From DASWJQ01 sp964517315 (GTDB lineage Bacteria; Chloroflexota; Anaerolineae; Anaerolineales; E44-bin32): a stretch of DNA of 64,000 bases. The stretch is taken from positions 62,001 to 126,000 of the forward strand of contig CAZFCJ010000001.1 in NCBI GenBank assembly GCA_964517315.1, given 5' to 3'. The translations under genes and the position numbers were made by a program. Below the pieces are notes generated by a model, which saw only the letters and a program-made list of their open reading frames with translations, was not told the origin of the DNA and searched no databases. The first letter of the stretch is position 1. The number at the start of each line of letters is the position of its first letter. Positions 54,194 through 63,675 of this stretch are shown here, one piece after another.

Positions 54194-55252
54194 ATGAGCG
54201 TGAAAAGCATAATGATCCTGACCGTGTTTGCGAGTGTCGGGCTGATGCTCGGGGCCTGTGGCGCGGCGGCCCCGGAACCCACGCCCAGTCCAGTCCCCGA
54301 AGAGGGCGGCGAGCTCTTGTATGTGCTCAGCAACAGCTCGCCACACGTCAGCGTGATTGACACCGCCAGCAACGAAATCGTCGAAACGACCGATATCCCC
54401 GATTTCACTGCCTGGGCGTGGAACGATGACAACAACTATTTCGATGGTGAGAACCTGTGGTTGGGCCTGCGCGACCCGGATACCAATGAGGCCGAGGTCT
54501 TGGCGCTCAATCTGGATACGCTGCAGGTCACCAAGCGCATCCCCATCGGGACCGATGAGCTTACGCTCTACATCGGGAAGTCCACCAGCGATGGAATCCT
54601 GCACATCGGCAAGATGGGCTCAGGACAGGTCGTGGCGATTGATACAAAGACCTTTGAGGTTCTGGATACATGGGACGTCCCTGTCAACGGCGATGTCGTC
54701 TGCGATGCGGACACGACGGTCGGGCACGATGGGGTGGAGCGCTTCTACTACCCGACCCGCAAGGGCGATACGCTTGTGAGCATTGACCCTCACACCGGCG
54801 AGACCCTCAAAGAGGTCAGCACGCCAGAAGGTTCCAATCCGCTCATGCTGACCACGGCTCCTGACGGAGGGGTCTGGGTGCAGGAGGTGGCCAGCAATAC
54901 CAACGCCGTCTTTGACCCGGTGACGCTTGAGCTGATCGCACGTTTTCCGACCGGCAAGGCGCCGATCGTTGCCTCCTTTGATAAGGAGGGGCGCTTTGGA
55001 TACATCGGCCATAACGACGACACGATCGTGTCCGTCGTTGATGTGGGGACGCTCGAGGAAGTTCAGCGGGTGGAGGTAGGAGCCAATCCACAGAAGCTTG
55101 CGATCCAGCCGGAGGGTGAAACCCTCTATGCCATCCTGACCAAAGAGGCCTCCGTGGCTGTCGTCGACACCAGCACCTGGGAGGTCGCGGACCGCATACT
55201 CCTGGGCACCGACCCCGACGGGATCTTCCTGCGCGCCCGAGCTGAACAGTAA
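54194..55252 (+). CDS. YVTN beta-propeller lipoprotein
   Basis: A 352-residue lipoprotein. The lipobox is LMLGAC with Cys22, followed by a Pro-rich linker (PEPTPSPVPEEGG). The rest is a YVTN/NHL-type beta-propeller: repeated blades such as SPHVSVIDTASNEIVETTD, VVAIDTKTFEVLDTWDVP, TIVSVVDVGTLEEVQRVEVG and SVAVVDTSTWEVADRILLG. These often bind a partner protein or metal complex on the outside of the membrane. ATG 54194 follows GGAAGG; the open frame reaches 35 codons upstream. It is 145 bases downstream of the rhodanese gene and followed by a strong hairpin. Confidence 0.88.
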   Translation: MSVKSIMILTVFASVGLMLGACGAAAPEPTPSPVPEEGGELLYVLSNSSPHVSVIDTASNEIVETTDIPDFTAWAWNDDNNYFDGENLWLGLRDPDTNEAEVLALNLDTLQVTKRIPIGTDELTLYIGKSTSDGILHIGKMGSGQVVAIDTKTFEVLDTWDVPVNGDVVCDADTTVGHDGVERFYYPTRKGDTLVSIDPHTGETLKEVSTPEGSNPLMLTTAPDGGVWVQEVASNTNAVFDPVTLELIARFPTGKAPIVASFDKEGRFGYIGHNDDTIVSVVDVGTLEEVQRVEVGANPQKLAIQPEGETLYAILTKEASVAVVDTSTWEVADRILLGTDPDGIFLRARAEQ

Positions 55253-55263
55253 CCGAAGAACTG

Positions 55264-55294
55264 CCGGGTGGGGGCGGCCGCCGCCTCCACCCGG
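55264..55294 (+). other. Long hairpin between propeller and membrane-protein genes
   Basis: Fourteen-position stem with one mismatch: CCGGGTGGGGGCGG (55264-55277) and CCGCCTCCACCCGG (55281-55294), loop CCG. No T-run. It could stabilise the upstream messenger RNA or lower expression of the next gene. Confidence 0.6.
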
Positions 55295-55313
55295 TCTCAC
55301 TGGAGGACGATAC

Positions 55314-56015
55314 ATGAAGCTTTCACCCACCATCAGGGTAGGGGGGCTGCTCATCTTTGCGACACTGGGCTTTGTCGGTGTGTACTTCTTCCAGCAGACT
55401 CGAGTCGCGAGCGCACGGCAGACCGCCACGGAACTGGAAGCTGAGGTGAGCCAGCTTCGCGAGGAAGTGACCCGTCTTTCGTACAACACGGCCACTGGCG
55501 GAGGCGTAAATGTGAAAATGATGCCCGATCCGGAGACCGGTGAGCGGACGGTCCCGCTCCTTGAGGTGTTCAGCTTCGATCGCAATCACGCGTTGTGCCG
55601 GGTCGACACGAACCCGCAAGCGTTCGTCATGCAGACCCACGAGATGGGTGAAGTGGTCGTTGGGGAGCATCAATTTTTCATGTCGATGGTTGTGACCTCG
55701 GTCGACCAGTTCGAGGTCGCGCGTGAACCGGGCGGCACTCGCCGGGTCACCATGCGCGGGGGATTAGACTGCGCGACCGAAGTCGGCCAGGCCGGGGTAA
55801 CGATTGGCTCCCGGACCGCCGCCGAGCATGCCACCTACAAGATCGAAGCGGTGGACGGCGGGCCCGGCGGCGGAGAGGCGGGGGACACTTTCGCCTTTAC
55901 GGTGTTTTTCGACCCGGATGAAGCGCCGGTGAACCATGCCATCTTCGGGCCGGAATTCACCTTCACCGGCGAGATGGTGGAGGGGGAGATCACGATCGTT
56001 GACCCTGCCCGATAG
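55314..56015 (+). CDS. Membrane-anchored coiled-coil/beta protein of unknown function
   Basis: A 233-residue protein I do not recognise. It has one N-terminal membrane helix (VGGLLIFATLGFVGVYFF), then a coiled coil (ATELEAEVSQLREEVTRLS, about residues 38-58) and a beta-rich outer domain with two cysteines (HALCRV, LDCATEV). TGGAGG precedes the ATG. It follows the propeller lipoprotein by 61 bases, so it is probably the last gene of the sulfur unit and may form an outer complex with the propeller. Confidence 0.65.
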   Translation: MKLSPTIRVGGLLIFATLGFVGVYFFQQTRVASARQTATELEAEVSQLREEVTRLSYNTATGGGVNVKMMPDPETGERTVPLLEVFSFDRNHALCRVDTNPQAFVMQTHEMGEVVVGEHQFFMSMVVTSVDQFEVAREPGGTRRVTMRGGLDCATEVGQAGVTIGSRTAAEHATYKIEAVDGGPGGGEAGDTFAFTVFFDPDEAPVNHAIFGPEFTFTGEMVEGEITIVDPAR

Positions 56016-56686
56016 GCTTGTTCCGCTTTCCGTCTCATTTCTGCCCGGAATTTCTCGGAATCCTGATGTTGGAGCCTTGAGGCGGAAATTCTGAAGCAGG
56101 GGATCAGGCTGTCGTTGAACACCGTGATTGATCCGGCCAAAAAGCTTGACTTGCACATCTTTCGCAAGACGCGGAAAGCCCATGATCGTGAAGGGCTCAC
56201 CAGCTCCCCACGAGAGTCGGGGCTCAGGATATCCTCGATATTCATCGCCCCGATAACTTCTTCCCGTTGGTATCCCAGACATTCGATCGCTGACTCACCT
56301 TGGGTTGGGAAACCCGTGCTCACTCAATTTCTCGACGAATCCGCTGGCTGCGGAGCCTCGAGGGATCGATCGTGCTCTGGTCGTGGTGAAGTGCAACTCA
56401 GGTGTGCGGTTTAAGGGGGTGAGCTTGTGAGCTAAGAGGTCAGAGGTTCAGTTGTGGTTCGTTGTAGGATACGGAAGGAAGCGTGTTCCCTGAGGAACTT
56501 TGAGAAATTCAGATAAGCGAAAGTGGGTCGACCCCTACCCGCGTGAGAATACTCCTTTCCCGAACTGAGCTCTCGACCCCGCTTTGAATTGAGGTTGACG
56601 AGCAAGGGCTAGAGGATCCGGCGAAGTGTAGGTTTAACCTTGGATGGTTAACGCCCAATGGTCCCAACTGCACCGCTCCGAACGAG
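56016..56686. other. Intergenic region with remnants, 671 bp
   Basis: No intact gene. The minus strand between about 56040 and 56323 holds PAS-like remnants (see the pseudogene entry). The remainder, 56330-56686, lies downstream of the response regulator on the minus strand and shows nothing clear. Confidence 0.6.
56040..56323 (-). pseudogene. Degraded PAS-domain sensor fragment
   Basis: The minus-strand frame reads AIECLGYQREEVIGAMNIED, resembling the opening of a PAS domain (normally ...MLGYSREEIIG...IED), then FRVLRK and TVFNDS at positions where PAS domains have their F-R-K and beta-sheet segments. No kinase or full PAS core follows, and the frame runs on into the antisense of the unknown membrane-protein gene. 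It may be the relic of a sensor kinase whose response regulator survives at 56687-57079. Confidence 0.4.
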
Positions 56687-57079
56687 TCATGCCAGCACCC
56701 GAACAGGTTCAAAAGACTCGTGAAGTTCCCTTGCTATACGGTCAAGCAGCTCATCGGGATTGAAGGGCTTGAAAAGACAGGCCTTGGCACCGGCGGCAAG
56801 GACTTGCCTCTCGACATCGATCTTCGCGCTGGCAGTGATGACGATCACTGGCACGGATTCCAAATCTGGAGTGGAGCGCATTTTTCGCAGCACATCAAAG
56901 CCGTCTACATCTGGCATCATGAGGTCCAAAAGCACCAGATCGGGACAATCTTCAGAAAGCGCCCGCAACGCTTCTCTTCCTGAGGTAACCCCTTTGGCCC
57001 GGTATCCTTCCGCTTCGACCATCATGCCCAGAACTTCGACGATCTCGGCGCTGTCGTCCACGATCAGTATGTCCGTCAT
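56687..57079 (-). CDS. Single-domain (CheY-like) response regulator
   Basis: A 130-residue receiver. It starts MTDILIVDDSAEIVEVL, with phosphoacceptor Asp52 in LVLLDLMMPDVDGFDVL, the Thr/Ser position in VIVITASAK, and Lys in ACLFKPFNPDELL. There is no output domain. The start at 57079 is chosen because a typical receiver begins there and a GGTGGA lies upstream; an alternative start is 24 bases earlier. It lies next to the PAS remnant; an intact cognate kinase is not in the window. Confidence 0.9.
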   Translation of the reverse strand: MTDILIVDDSAEIVEVLGMMVEAEGYRAKGVTSGREALRALSEDCPDLVLLDLMMPDVDGFDVLRKMRSTPDLESVPVIVITASAKIDVERQVLAAGAKACLFKPFNPDELLDRIARELHESFEPVRVLA

Positions 57080-57279
57080 GACGAATTCCACCCGGGTATC
57101 CAAGGACTGAAGAGAGTGGTTGTTATTGAAGCTGATCGCATTCTAAGCTTGCTCGCTTGGACTGAACCTTACAAATGGCTTACGGGCAGGGATCGGTGAG
57201 GGTGCGCCGCGAGGTCGTGCAGAAATTCCTATGTAGATGGGTGTCACTTGCCGCGGTTGGAGAACCACCGGCCTCAGTG

Positions 57280-58242
57280 TCAAGCTCTCTTTCCGGCAAT
57301 CCATTCCAGGGTTTCCTGCATCCCTTCCCGGAGCGGCCGGGCCTGCCAGCCCAACTCTCGCCGGGCCTTCCCGGAGCTGGCCGTGAAGGTCCGACCGAGC
57401 GCCCGGATGAGTCCCTCCCCCATCAAACGCGGCAAGGGCAAAGCACCGATGATGCGCGCCCACGGCCGAACGATCCCGGCCGGGAGGTAGAGGATCGGAC
57501 CTCGCTTGCCGGTCAGATCCGACCAAAGGGCATGCAAGTCCGCTAACGACGACGCCGGTCCGGCCAGGATATAGCTCTCAGCAATCCTTCCCCGCTCGGC
57601 TGCCAGCACAATCCCTTCAGCGACGTCCTCGACATGGGTATAGGTGCTGGTCGTTCGCGGGCCTGCGAGGAGGGGGAATCCCCGGTAGAACAAACGCATC
57701 ATATCCGCGATCAAACCGGGGTCCCCGGGGCCGTAGACCGGGCCCGGCAGGAGGATCATCACCGGGGCACCTTGTTCGATCAGGGGGACGGCCACTCGAT
57801 AATGCGCCAGCCACTTGCTGCGGTCATACGCCGAGTAGAAAGGATCGAGCCTTTGAAAGCTCTCATCGACCACCTCGCCTCTTGTGTCACCGAACACGGC
57901 GAGGCTGCTGAGGTGGATGATCCGGGCCACACCCAAGCGATGAGCCAGTGTTAACACATTTTGTGTCCCCCTGACGTTTACGGCCATCAGCAGATCTGAA
58001 TGGCCAATTTCAGTGTGGACGCGAGCGGCGAGGTGAATCACGAGATCGGCGCCTTGCATGCCTTCTCGCAGAGAGGTGGGATCTCTGATATCCCCCCTGA
58101 CGACCTCGGCGCCCGCCGCGGCCAATTGGGCCGCGCTGTCCGCTGATCGGGCCAGGCCGACCACATGGAACCCGCGCCGTAGCAGTCTGGCCACGAGATG
58201 CTGGCCAATGAATCCGCTACCGCCGGTGACAAACGCTCTCAT
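57280..58242 (-). CDS. NAD-dependent epimerase/dehydratase (3-beta-HSD-like)
   Basis: A 320-residue extended short-chain dehydrogenase. The cofactor loop is VTGGSGFIGQHLVARLL, the serine region is IHLSSLAVFGDTRGEV, and the Y-x-x-x-K motif is YDRSK near residue 143. VILLPGPVYGPGDPGLIADM is the sugar/steroid-side segment. Last gene of a minus-strand unit with the SRPBCC gene (four-base ATGA overlap) and the nitroreductase-like gene. The substrate is unknown; small lipids or isoprenoids are possible for this subfamily. Confidence 0.88.
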   Translation of the reverse strand: MRAFVTGGSGFIGQHLVARLLRRGFHVVGLARSADSAAQLAAAGAEVVRGDIRDPTSLREGMQGADLVIHLAARVHTEIGHSDLLMAVNVRGTQNVLTLAHRLGVARIIHLSSLAVFGDTRGEVVDESFQRLDPFYSAYDRSKWLAHYRVAVPLIEQGAPVMILLPGPVYGPGDPGLIADMMRLFYRGFPLLAGPRTTSTYTHVEDVAEGIVLAAERGRIAESYILAGPASSLADLHALWSDLTGKRGPILYLPAGIVRPWARIIGALPLPRLMGEGLIRALGRTFTASSGKARRELGWQARPLREGMQETLEWIAGKRA

Positions 58243-58706
58243 GCTGCCTCATCCAGAATCCGGCCCAAGGATTCGCCCTCCTCAGCCATGTGTCGCTGCA
58301 GCGCGCTGAGGGGAATCGCTCGCCTGATGACCTGGTCCAGAACCTGGCCTACGAGCGGCCAGTCAAATCCGATCCATGCCTTGGCGATCAATCTGGATCC
58401 GCCATCCGCCGGTTCAATCTCGAAGGAGCCACCGGTCCTGATCAGGGAGGCGGGAAACAGACCCACATGGCGCAGGTACCTCATCGGTACTGCCTCCACC
58501 ACCCGGGTTCGCATCCGGAGCCGGAAACCGTCAATGCGGGTGTCAAAGAAGCAGATGCTTCCTTCCTGCACGGGGGTACCTCGAATCGAACGGAAATCGA
58601 GGTGGGCCGGATGCCAACGGAGATAATTCTCCTCAAGATTTTCAAACCATCGCCAAATCTGTTCAGGTGAGGCTGGAATATGGCATCGATCCACCAATCG
58701 GATCAT
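58239..58706 (-). CDS. SRPBCC (START-like) ligand-binding protein
   Basis: A 155-residue protein with the polyketide-cyclase/START-like fold: an N-terminal strand and helix (MIRLVDRCHIPASPEQIWRW), a curved sheet (FRLRMRTRVVEAVPMRYLRH) and a long C-terminal helix (PLVGQVLDQVIRRAIPLSAL). Members bind hydrophobic molecules. It is cotranscribed with an epimerase and a nitroreductase-like gene, suggesting a small-molecule pathway; the ligand is not identifiable. The stop overlaps the epimerase start. Confidence 0.85.
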   Translation of the reverse strand: MIRLVDRCHIPASPEQIWRWFENLEENYLRWHPAHLDFRSIRGTPVQEGSICFFDTRIDGFRLRMRTRVVEAVPMRYLRHVGLFPASLIRTGGSFEIEPADGGSRLIAKAWIGFDWPLVGQVLDQVIRRAIPLSALQRHMAEEGESLGRILDEAA

Positions 58707-58787
58707 CTCGTCATTCCCACCATGCAGTCATGATCCTCCACCCATTCTCGGCCACCGGGGCTCGGGTTGATTTTCCGCAATAGCTGA

Positions 58788-60185
58788 CTAGGAATGCTGC
58801 CTGCTTTGGTGGACCGGGTGAGTTCGCTGAGTCGGGCTAAGCGCCTCCTCATGAAAGTGGGCTTCGTAGTAATCCAGGTCAAGATGATGAGCCTGATAGG
58901 CGAGAATGGTCCGAAACGGACCCCCGTTAGCAGGGAACCGGCCGTAGCGATTGTAGATGTATTCACAGTAGTCGATCGTCGCTGCGATGGCTTCGTCCGA
59001 GTGGCGGGGGATCTGTCTTTTCACCGCCGCGCCATCCCGCCAGACGGTGTCCTCCCCAGAGTAACGAAGGGTCCCCGCCTCAGCGTCAAACTTGCGCTCG
59101 ACGAAGGCGAGAACCGCCTGTTCCATGCTGTCGTAATAAGGCGGGCAGTAGGGTTTGAGCAACGGCCGACCTCCTCGCTCCAATCCCACGGCGGTCTTGT
59201 CGGGGATGTCCTCATTGAGCAGCTTTAGGAGGATTCTCATCGGCTGGCCCACGCCATGCGTGCGTGAGACGGGGGGCTCCTCCATACGGAAGCCCAAGGT
59301 CTCAAACCAGATAGAGGGATGAGCTGCAAAATAGGGGAATCCGCCAAGTCCCACGGCCTGGGTCATCAGTCCAAGGTTCTGTAGGATTCCTCCCTGTTCC
59401 AACGCGGCAAACTCTCGAAGCCAGGTTTCAGCGAAGCTGACGGAACCTGTCAGATCCATTGCTGGATCGTCGTTAAGATGACCGCCGAGCGAGCGGGCAA
59501 AGCGGCCGATGCCGGGCGGCCGGAAATGATTGCGATCATCCACGAAATAGTAGCCGTAGTCATGGTCGAAGACCGTCAGTAGCACATTAATGTAAAGCGC
59601 AGAGAGCTCGTTCACCGGTAAAAAGCAGGTGGTGCCCGGCTGATTGGTCGACCATTTGTTGACCGGCAACGTGACGGGCACCTTCCCCGACAGGGTCGGA
59701 CGCTCCTCGGAGACACGCACCCTGCTTTGATCGTAAAGCTCGACGAGACGCCCCGCGCGCGCCAATTGGATGAGCTGCGGTATGTCGGCCGGGGGAAAAT
59801 CCTGAGGACGCTTGATCATCCAGACGCCGTCATCGTTTATGACAAAGAGGGTTACGGTGTGGAGCGCATCTCCGCTCGCGACCGTGCGTCCGACGAACTG
59901 AGCCATGATATTGCCTCCCCCCGAACCGCCGCTCGGATCCCGTTGATACGGCAGTTCCGCCAGCGTATGGCCGGTGATGCCGCACGCTGCGAAGGCCAGT
60001 GTCGCTTCTTCGTCCAGGCTGAGGGGCTCCGGTTGTTGCAGGCTTCTGTATGTAAGAGGCCCGCTCTCGAGATGCATCCCTTTAGCAAAACGTCGGGAGC
60101 GTCGATGGAGCAGGGCCTCCAACAGCGAATAGTTGGACGCACCCGAAGGAATTTGATCGCCGGCATGATCGGATTGCTCCATCAA
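58788..60185 (-). CDS. Nitroreductase-like protein (divergent)
   Basis: A 465-residue protein with the FMN-dependent nitroreductase outline: an early basic helix LLEALLHRRSRRFAKGM near residue 22, and the flavin-side helix GGILQNLGLMTQAVGLGGFP near residue 265. The length is about twice a standard nitroreductase, and a C-terminal segment ending in FRTILAYQAHHLDLDYYEAH is not part of the canonical fold. A Gly/Ser-rich loop (PSGGSGGGN) lies near residue 83. It leads the minus-strand unit with the SRPBCC and epimerase genes and is divergent from the FHA-ABC transporter. The substrate is unknown. Confidence 0.65.
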   Translation of the reverse strand: MMEQSDHAGDQIPSGASNYSLLEALLHRRSRRFAKGMHLESGPLTYRSLQQPEPLSLDEEATLAFAACGITGHTLAELPYQRDPSGGSGGGNIMAQFVGRTVASGDALHTVTLFVINDDGVWMIKRPQDFPPADIPQLIQLARAGRLVELYDQSRVRVSEERPTLSGKVPVTLPVNKWSTNQPGTTCFLPVNELSALYINVLLTVFDHDYGYYFVDDRNHFRPPGIGRFARSLGGHLNDDPAMDLTGSVSFAETWLREFAALEQGGILQNLGLMTQAVGLGGFPYFAAHPSIWFETLGFRMEEPPVSRTHGVGQPMRILLKLLNEDIPDKTAVGLERGGRPLLKPYCPPYYDSMEQAVLAFVERKFDAEAGTLRYSGEDTVWRDGAAVKRQIPRHSDEAIAATIDYCEYIYNRYGRFPANGGPFRTILAYQAHHLDLDYYEAHFHEEALSPTQRTHPVHQSRQHS

Positions 60186-60627
60186 TGATGTCCTCCAAAC
60201 TAGAGGCGGGTTCCTAAGAGCTTTTCGTAACGGGCCTATGCTCGATTATGCCATCCTCACATAAGGATCAACCCCAATGGTGAGTCGACCCCTCCGATGG
60301 GTCTTCATTCGTTGGGCATGCTCGATGAGTGCTTCCCCGAGCTTTGCACAGGCCTTATGAAATCAAATGGGAGCTCTGTGGGTGGGGTAGGGAGCCATGC
60401 CTTCATCCACGCCGCTGGAATCTGGCGCAGGGACGAAGCGCGGACCATTTGCCTGGGGCGCAGGAATCGCTGCCCTCCCGAGGGGCGAACTGAGCTCCTT
60501 ATTTCCGGAAAACTCCTCATCCACCCAGCTCGAGACTTCAGGCGCGGAGGCCGATCTGTGCAAATGTCCTTCAGCCGCCTGGCCTACAATATGGACATCA
60601 TCCTGTCTGGGAGGATGGAGGCAATCC
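60186..60627. other. Divergent intergenic region, 442 bp
   Basis: Lies between the minus-strand nitroreductase-like gene and the FHA-ABC gene, so it should contain both promoters. The FHA-ABC frame is open back to 60397, but this part lacks FHA similarity and the best ribosome binding site, GGAGGCAATCC, precedes GTG 60628. No clear repeat was seen; TACAAT at about 60591 is a possible -10 box without a good partner. Confidence 0.5.
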
Positions 60628-63528
60628 GTGCGCGACGGGAAACAACGTCATCAGGGCGATGACAATCCGCCTGAAACCGTCCGGCTTGAAGCTGCCTCGC
60701 TTACTGTGTTCTGGCCCGACGGTCGTGAAACGGACTATCCGCTCACGGCGGACAAGATCCGTGTCGGGAGGGATAAGCACTCAAACGACTTGGTGATTCC
60801 TGAGGCGTATGCGTCTATCTCGCGCAATCACCTCGAGCTCCACCGACGAGAGAATAAGTGGTGGGTCACAGATCTCCAGACCACCAATGGCGTGTTCGTG
60901 CGGGGGAACCGTATCCAGGCCCCCACCGAGCTCAAGGTGGGGGACGAGATCAGGATTGGAGCCCCCGAATTCGGTCACGCTGTCCGAATGGTATTCAATC
61001 CGGGCAGCATCGTTGCCGAGGAGGAGGGGCCGACTCGGGGCGCGGCAACGGCACAAACAAGGGTTGCCAGCGAGGTCATGGGGGGACCTTATCTTGATCT
61101 TCATCTTACCGGTGGAGTCTCAAAGCGGCGGCCAATTGAGACCTTGCCATGCCTTGTGGGCCGGAGCCCCGAAGCCCAGGTTCAGCTGGACGACAAGCTT
61201 CGCTATGTCTCGGCCAAACATCTGGAGATCCGTCGCGAAGGGGATGGTTTCACGGTCTGCGATCTTGACAGCACAAACGGCACCTGGCTCAACGGGCGAA
61301 AACTCACACCCCACGAGCCCGTTGAGCTGCAGGAAAATGCCAGATTGCGGATTGGGGACAATAGGCTGGGCGTTTCGGTTGGTCTCACGTTCCACAGCGG
61401 TCGGGCCGGCGGTGAGCTTGCGGAGGGGTACACGCCGACGGCGGTGCGCTCGCTGGCTGATCTTCCAGAACTGACCGTCCTCTTGGGGCGCGACGAGAAC
61501 GCGGACATTCAACTGGACTCGCCGACCGTTTCGCGTCGCCATGCCAGCCTGGAGCGCCGCGGGCAAGAGTACTGGATTCGCGATCTTGACAGTCTGAACG
61601 GGACGCTGGTGAACGGAAAGTCGATCACCGAAACCCTTCTCTCGGATGGGGACGTGGTTGAGATCCAGGATCATGTGCTCGTGTTTCGGGAGGGTGAGCT
61701 TCGACAATACGATTCCTGGGGCGTGCGCATCGAAGGACGTGATTTGACCCAACGCGTGAAGACTCAGGACGGGCAGCGCACTATTCTGGATCAGGTCGGA
61801 ATCACCGTCCAGCCGAGGGAGTTTGTCGCTCTGGTCGGACCGAGCGGAGCCGGCAAGAGCACTTTAATGAACGCGTTGATGGGAGTCTGGCCGGCTGATG
61901 GAGAGGTGAGAGTCAACGGGCGAGATTTATACGCGGAGTATGAACGGTTCCGCAGCCAGATTGGTTATGTACCGCAGGATGACATACTGCACACAAGTCT
62001 GACCGTCGAACGCGCCCTGGACTACGCGGCTCGCCTTCGATTGCCGGCGGACTTCACAGCTCGGGAGCGCGAGGAACGTATCAAGAGGGTGCTGGAGACC
62101 GTCGCAATGAACGAAACGGATCTTCGGCAGACGAGGATTGAGGACCTCTCGGGCGGGCAAAGGAAGCGAGTCAGCATCGCGGCTGAGCTTCTCGCCGACC
62201 CCAAACTTTTCTTTCTCGACGAGGCCACTTCGGGACTGGATCCGAGACTGGAAAAGAAGATGATGCACACCCTGCGGCGGATGGCTGACGAAGGGCGCAC
62301 GGTCATCCTGATCACGCACGCCACCGCAAATATCGTTCAGGTCGATCATGTGGCCTTTCTGGGAGACGGAAAACTCACGTATTTCGGACCTCCCCATGAG
62401 GCGTTGGACTTCTTTGAGGTGGATGAGTTTTCCGACATATATGAACGGATACAGGGCGCCGGAGAGGCCTGGCGGCAGCGGTTCGTCGAGAGCGAGACCG
62501 GGTATTACGATCGTTACGTAAGCAGGGGACAGCTGGAGATCATACCAGCTCCTTCCCTGCAGGACGGTGTCGAGGGTCAGGCGCAGGGACTGGGGGGACT
62601 TACCCGCCAACTGGCGGTGCTGACCCAGCGCACCTTCTCCGTGTTGACTTCGGATCGTCTTCAGCTTCTGCTCCTTCTTCTGATGTTCCCATTGGCGGCG
62701 CTGTTTCTGATTGTGGTCTCCTCACCCGAAATATTGACCGGCGACCCAGCCGTTATCAGCGACCCAGCCGAGGCGGCGCGCGACTTGGCGGAAAATTACA
62801 CACCATACGACTCGCTAAGCACATTCATCTTCACGCTTGCGCTCGACGGCGTGTTGATTGGTATGTTTCTTCCGTCCAACGAATTGATCGGGGAGCGCGT
62901 CATCTATCTGCGGGAGCGCATGGTCAACCTCGCCATCGCTCCGTACGTTCTGAGCAAAGTCATCGCATTTACGACCTTTATTGCGATACAGGCCGCACTT
63001 TCGGTCGTGGTTCTGAGGGTGGGACTTCGTTTCCCCGCCAGCGGCGCGTTTATGCCCTTCGATCTTGAGCTCTTCGGCTCCCTCTTTTTCACCATGCTGG
63101 CGGGTGTAGGAATTGGCCTGGTGATTTCCGCTGTCAGCCGCAGCCCGGACATGGCCACCTATATCCTCGTTGTGCTGACCTTTTTCCAATTCTTCTTTTC
63201 CGGAACTGCCTTTGACCTGCGGAATCACCCGGCGGAAACCTTGACCCACTTGACGGCAACTCGCTGGTCGATGTTGGGGATTGGAATCAGCGTGGACGTT
63301 CCGCGGCAGGCCAGGAGCACGATTCTGTGCCAGAAGCAGCCCGACAACCCAGCGACGGAAAGGAGAGAAGAGGCGGAAATCTGTCGGCATTACCCGGAGG
63401 CGGAGGAGGATCTCATCCTGCACTATCACAAGCCGGATTTGCCCAAGGCTTGGACGGTGTTGATGGCGATGGCCCTGGCTGGAATAGGTGTCACGGGGGT
63501 CGTCGTTCGTAGGATGGACCCCTTGTGA
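60628..63528 (+). CDS. Triple-FHA ABC-2 type transporter (Rv1747-like)
   Basis: Predicted 966-residue fusion. Three FHA domains bind phospho-threonine: IRVGRDKHSND...ISRNHLEL (44-120), LVGRSPEAQVQL...VSAKHLEI (176-255) and LLGRDENADIQL...VSRRHASL (285-355), each with the R-x(n)-S-x-x-H core and TNG/LNG turn. The nucleotide-binding domain has Walker A GPSGAGKST (404-412), Q-loop YVPQDD (447-452), signature LSGGQRKRVS (507-516), Walker B KLFFLDEATSGLDP (526-539) and the H-loop ILITHA (560-565). Six membrane segments of the ABC-2 type follow from about residue 676. GTG 60628 follows GGAGG. It resembles mycobacterial Rv1747, which has two FHA domains; regulation by a Ser/Thr kinase is likely. Export substrate unknown. 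Confidence 0.92.
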   Translation: MRDGKQRHQGDDNPPETVRLEAASLTVFWPDGRETDYPLTADKIRVGRDKHSNDLVIPEAYASISRNHLELHRRENKWWVTDLQTTNGVFVRGNRIQAPTELKVGDEIRIGAPEFGHAVRMVFNPGSIVAEEEGPTRGAATAQTRVASEVMGGPYLDLHLTGGVSKRRPIETLPCLVGRSPEAQVQLDDKLRYVSAKHLEIRREGDGFTVCDLDSTNGTWLNGRKLTPHEPVELQENARLRIGDNRLGVSVGLTFHSGRAGGELAEGYTPTAVRSLADLPELTVLLGRDENADIQLDSPTVSRRHASLERRGQEYWIRDLDSLNGTLVNGKSITETLLSDGDVVEIQDHVLVFREGELRQYDSWGVRIEGRDLTQRVKTQDGQRTILDQVGITVQPREFVALVGPSGAGKSTLMNALMGVWPADGEVRVNGRDLYAEYERFRSQIGYVPQDDILHTSLTVERALDYAARLRLPADFTAREREERIKRVLETVAMNETDLRQTRIEDLSGGQRKRVSIAAELLADPKLFFLDEATSGLDPRLEKKMMHTLRRMADEGRTVILITHATANIVQVDHVAFLGDGKLTYFGPPHEALDFFEVDEFSDIYERIQGAGEAWRQRFVESETGYYDRYVSRGQLEIIPAPSLQDGVEGQAQGLGGLTRQLAVLTQRTFSVLTSDRLQLLLLLLMFPLAALFLIVVSSPEILTGDPAVISDPAEAARDLAENYTPYDSLSTFIFTLALDGVLIGMFLPSNELIGERVIYLRERMVNLAIAPYVLSKVIAFTTFIAIQAALSVVVLRVGLRFPASGAFMPFDLELFGSLFFTMLAGVGIGLVISAVSRSPDMATYILVVLTFFQFFFSGTAFDLRNHPAETLTHLTATRWSMLGIGISVDVPRQARSTILCQKQPDNPATERREEAEICRHYPEAEEDLILHYHKPDLPKAWTVLMAMALAGIGVTGVVVRRMDPL

Positions 63529-63675
63529 ACCGGTGGTGCTTACTGTTCGCGTCCTCATTCAACAATGCGAAGGCGCAAGAGAGGGAAGGAGTTCCATTGA
63601 GGCATACCGGGCTTATTCACGCGTTGCAGTTCGGCGACGGACCTTTCACAGGTAGGCTTTGAGGGGCATGGCAAG

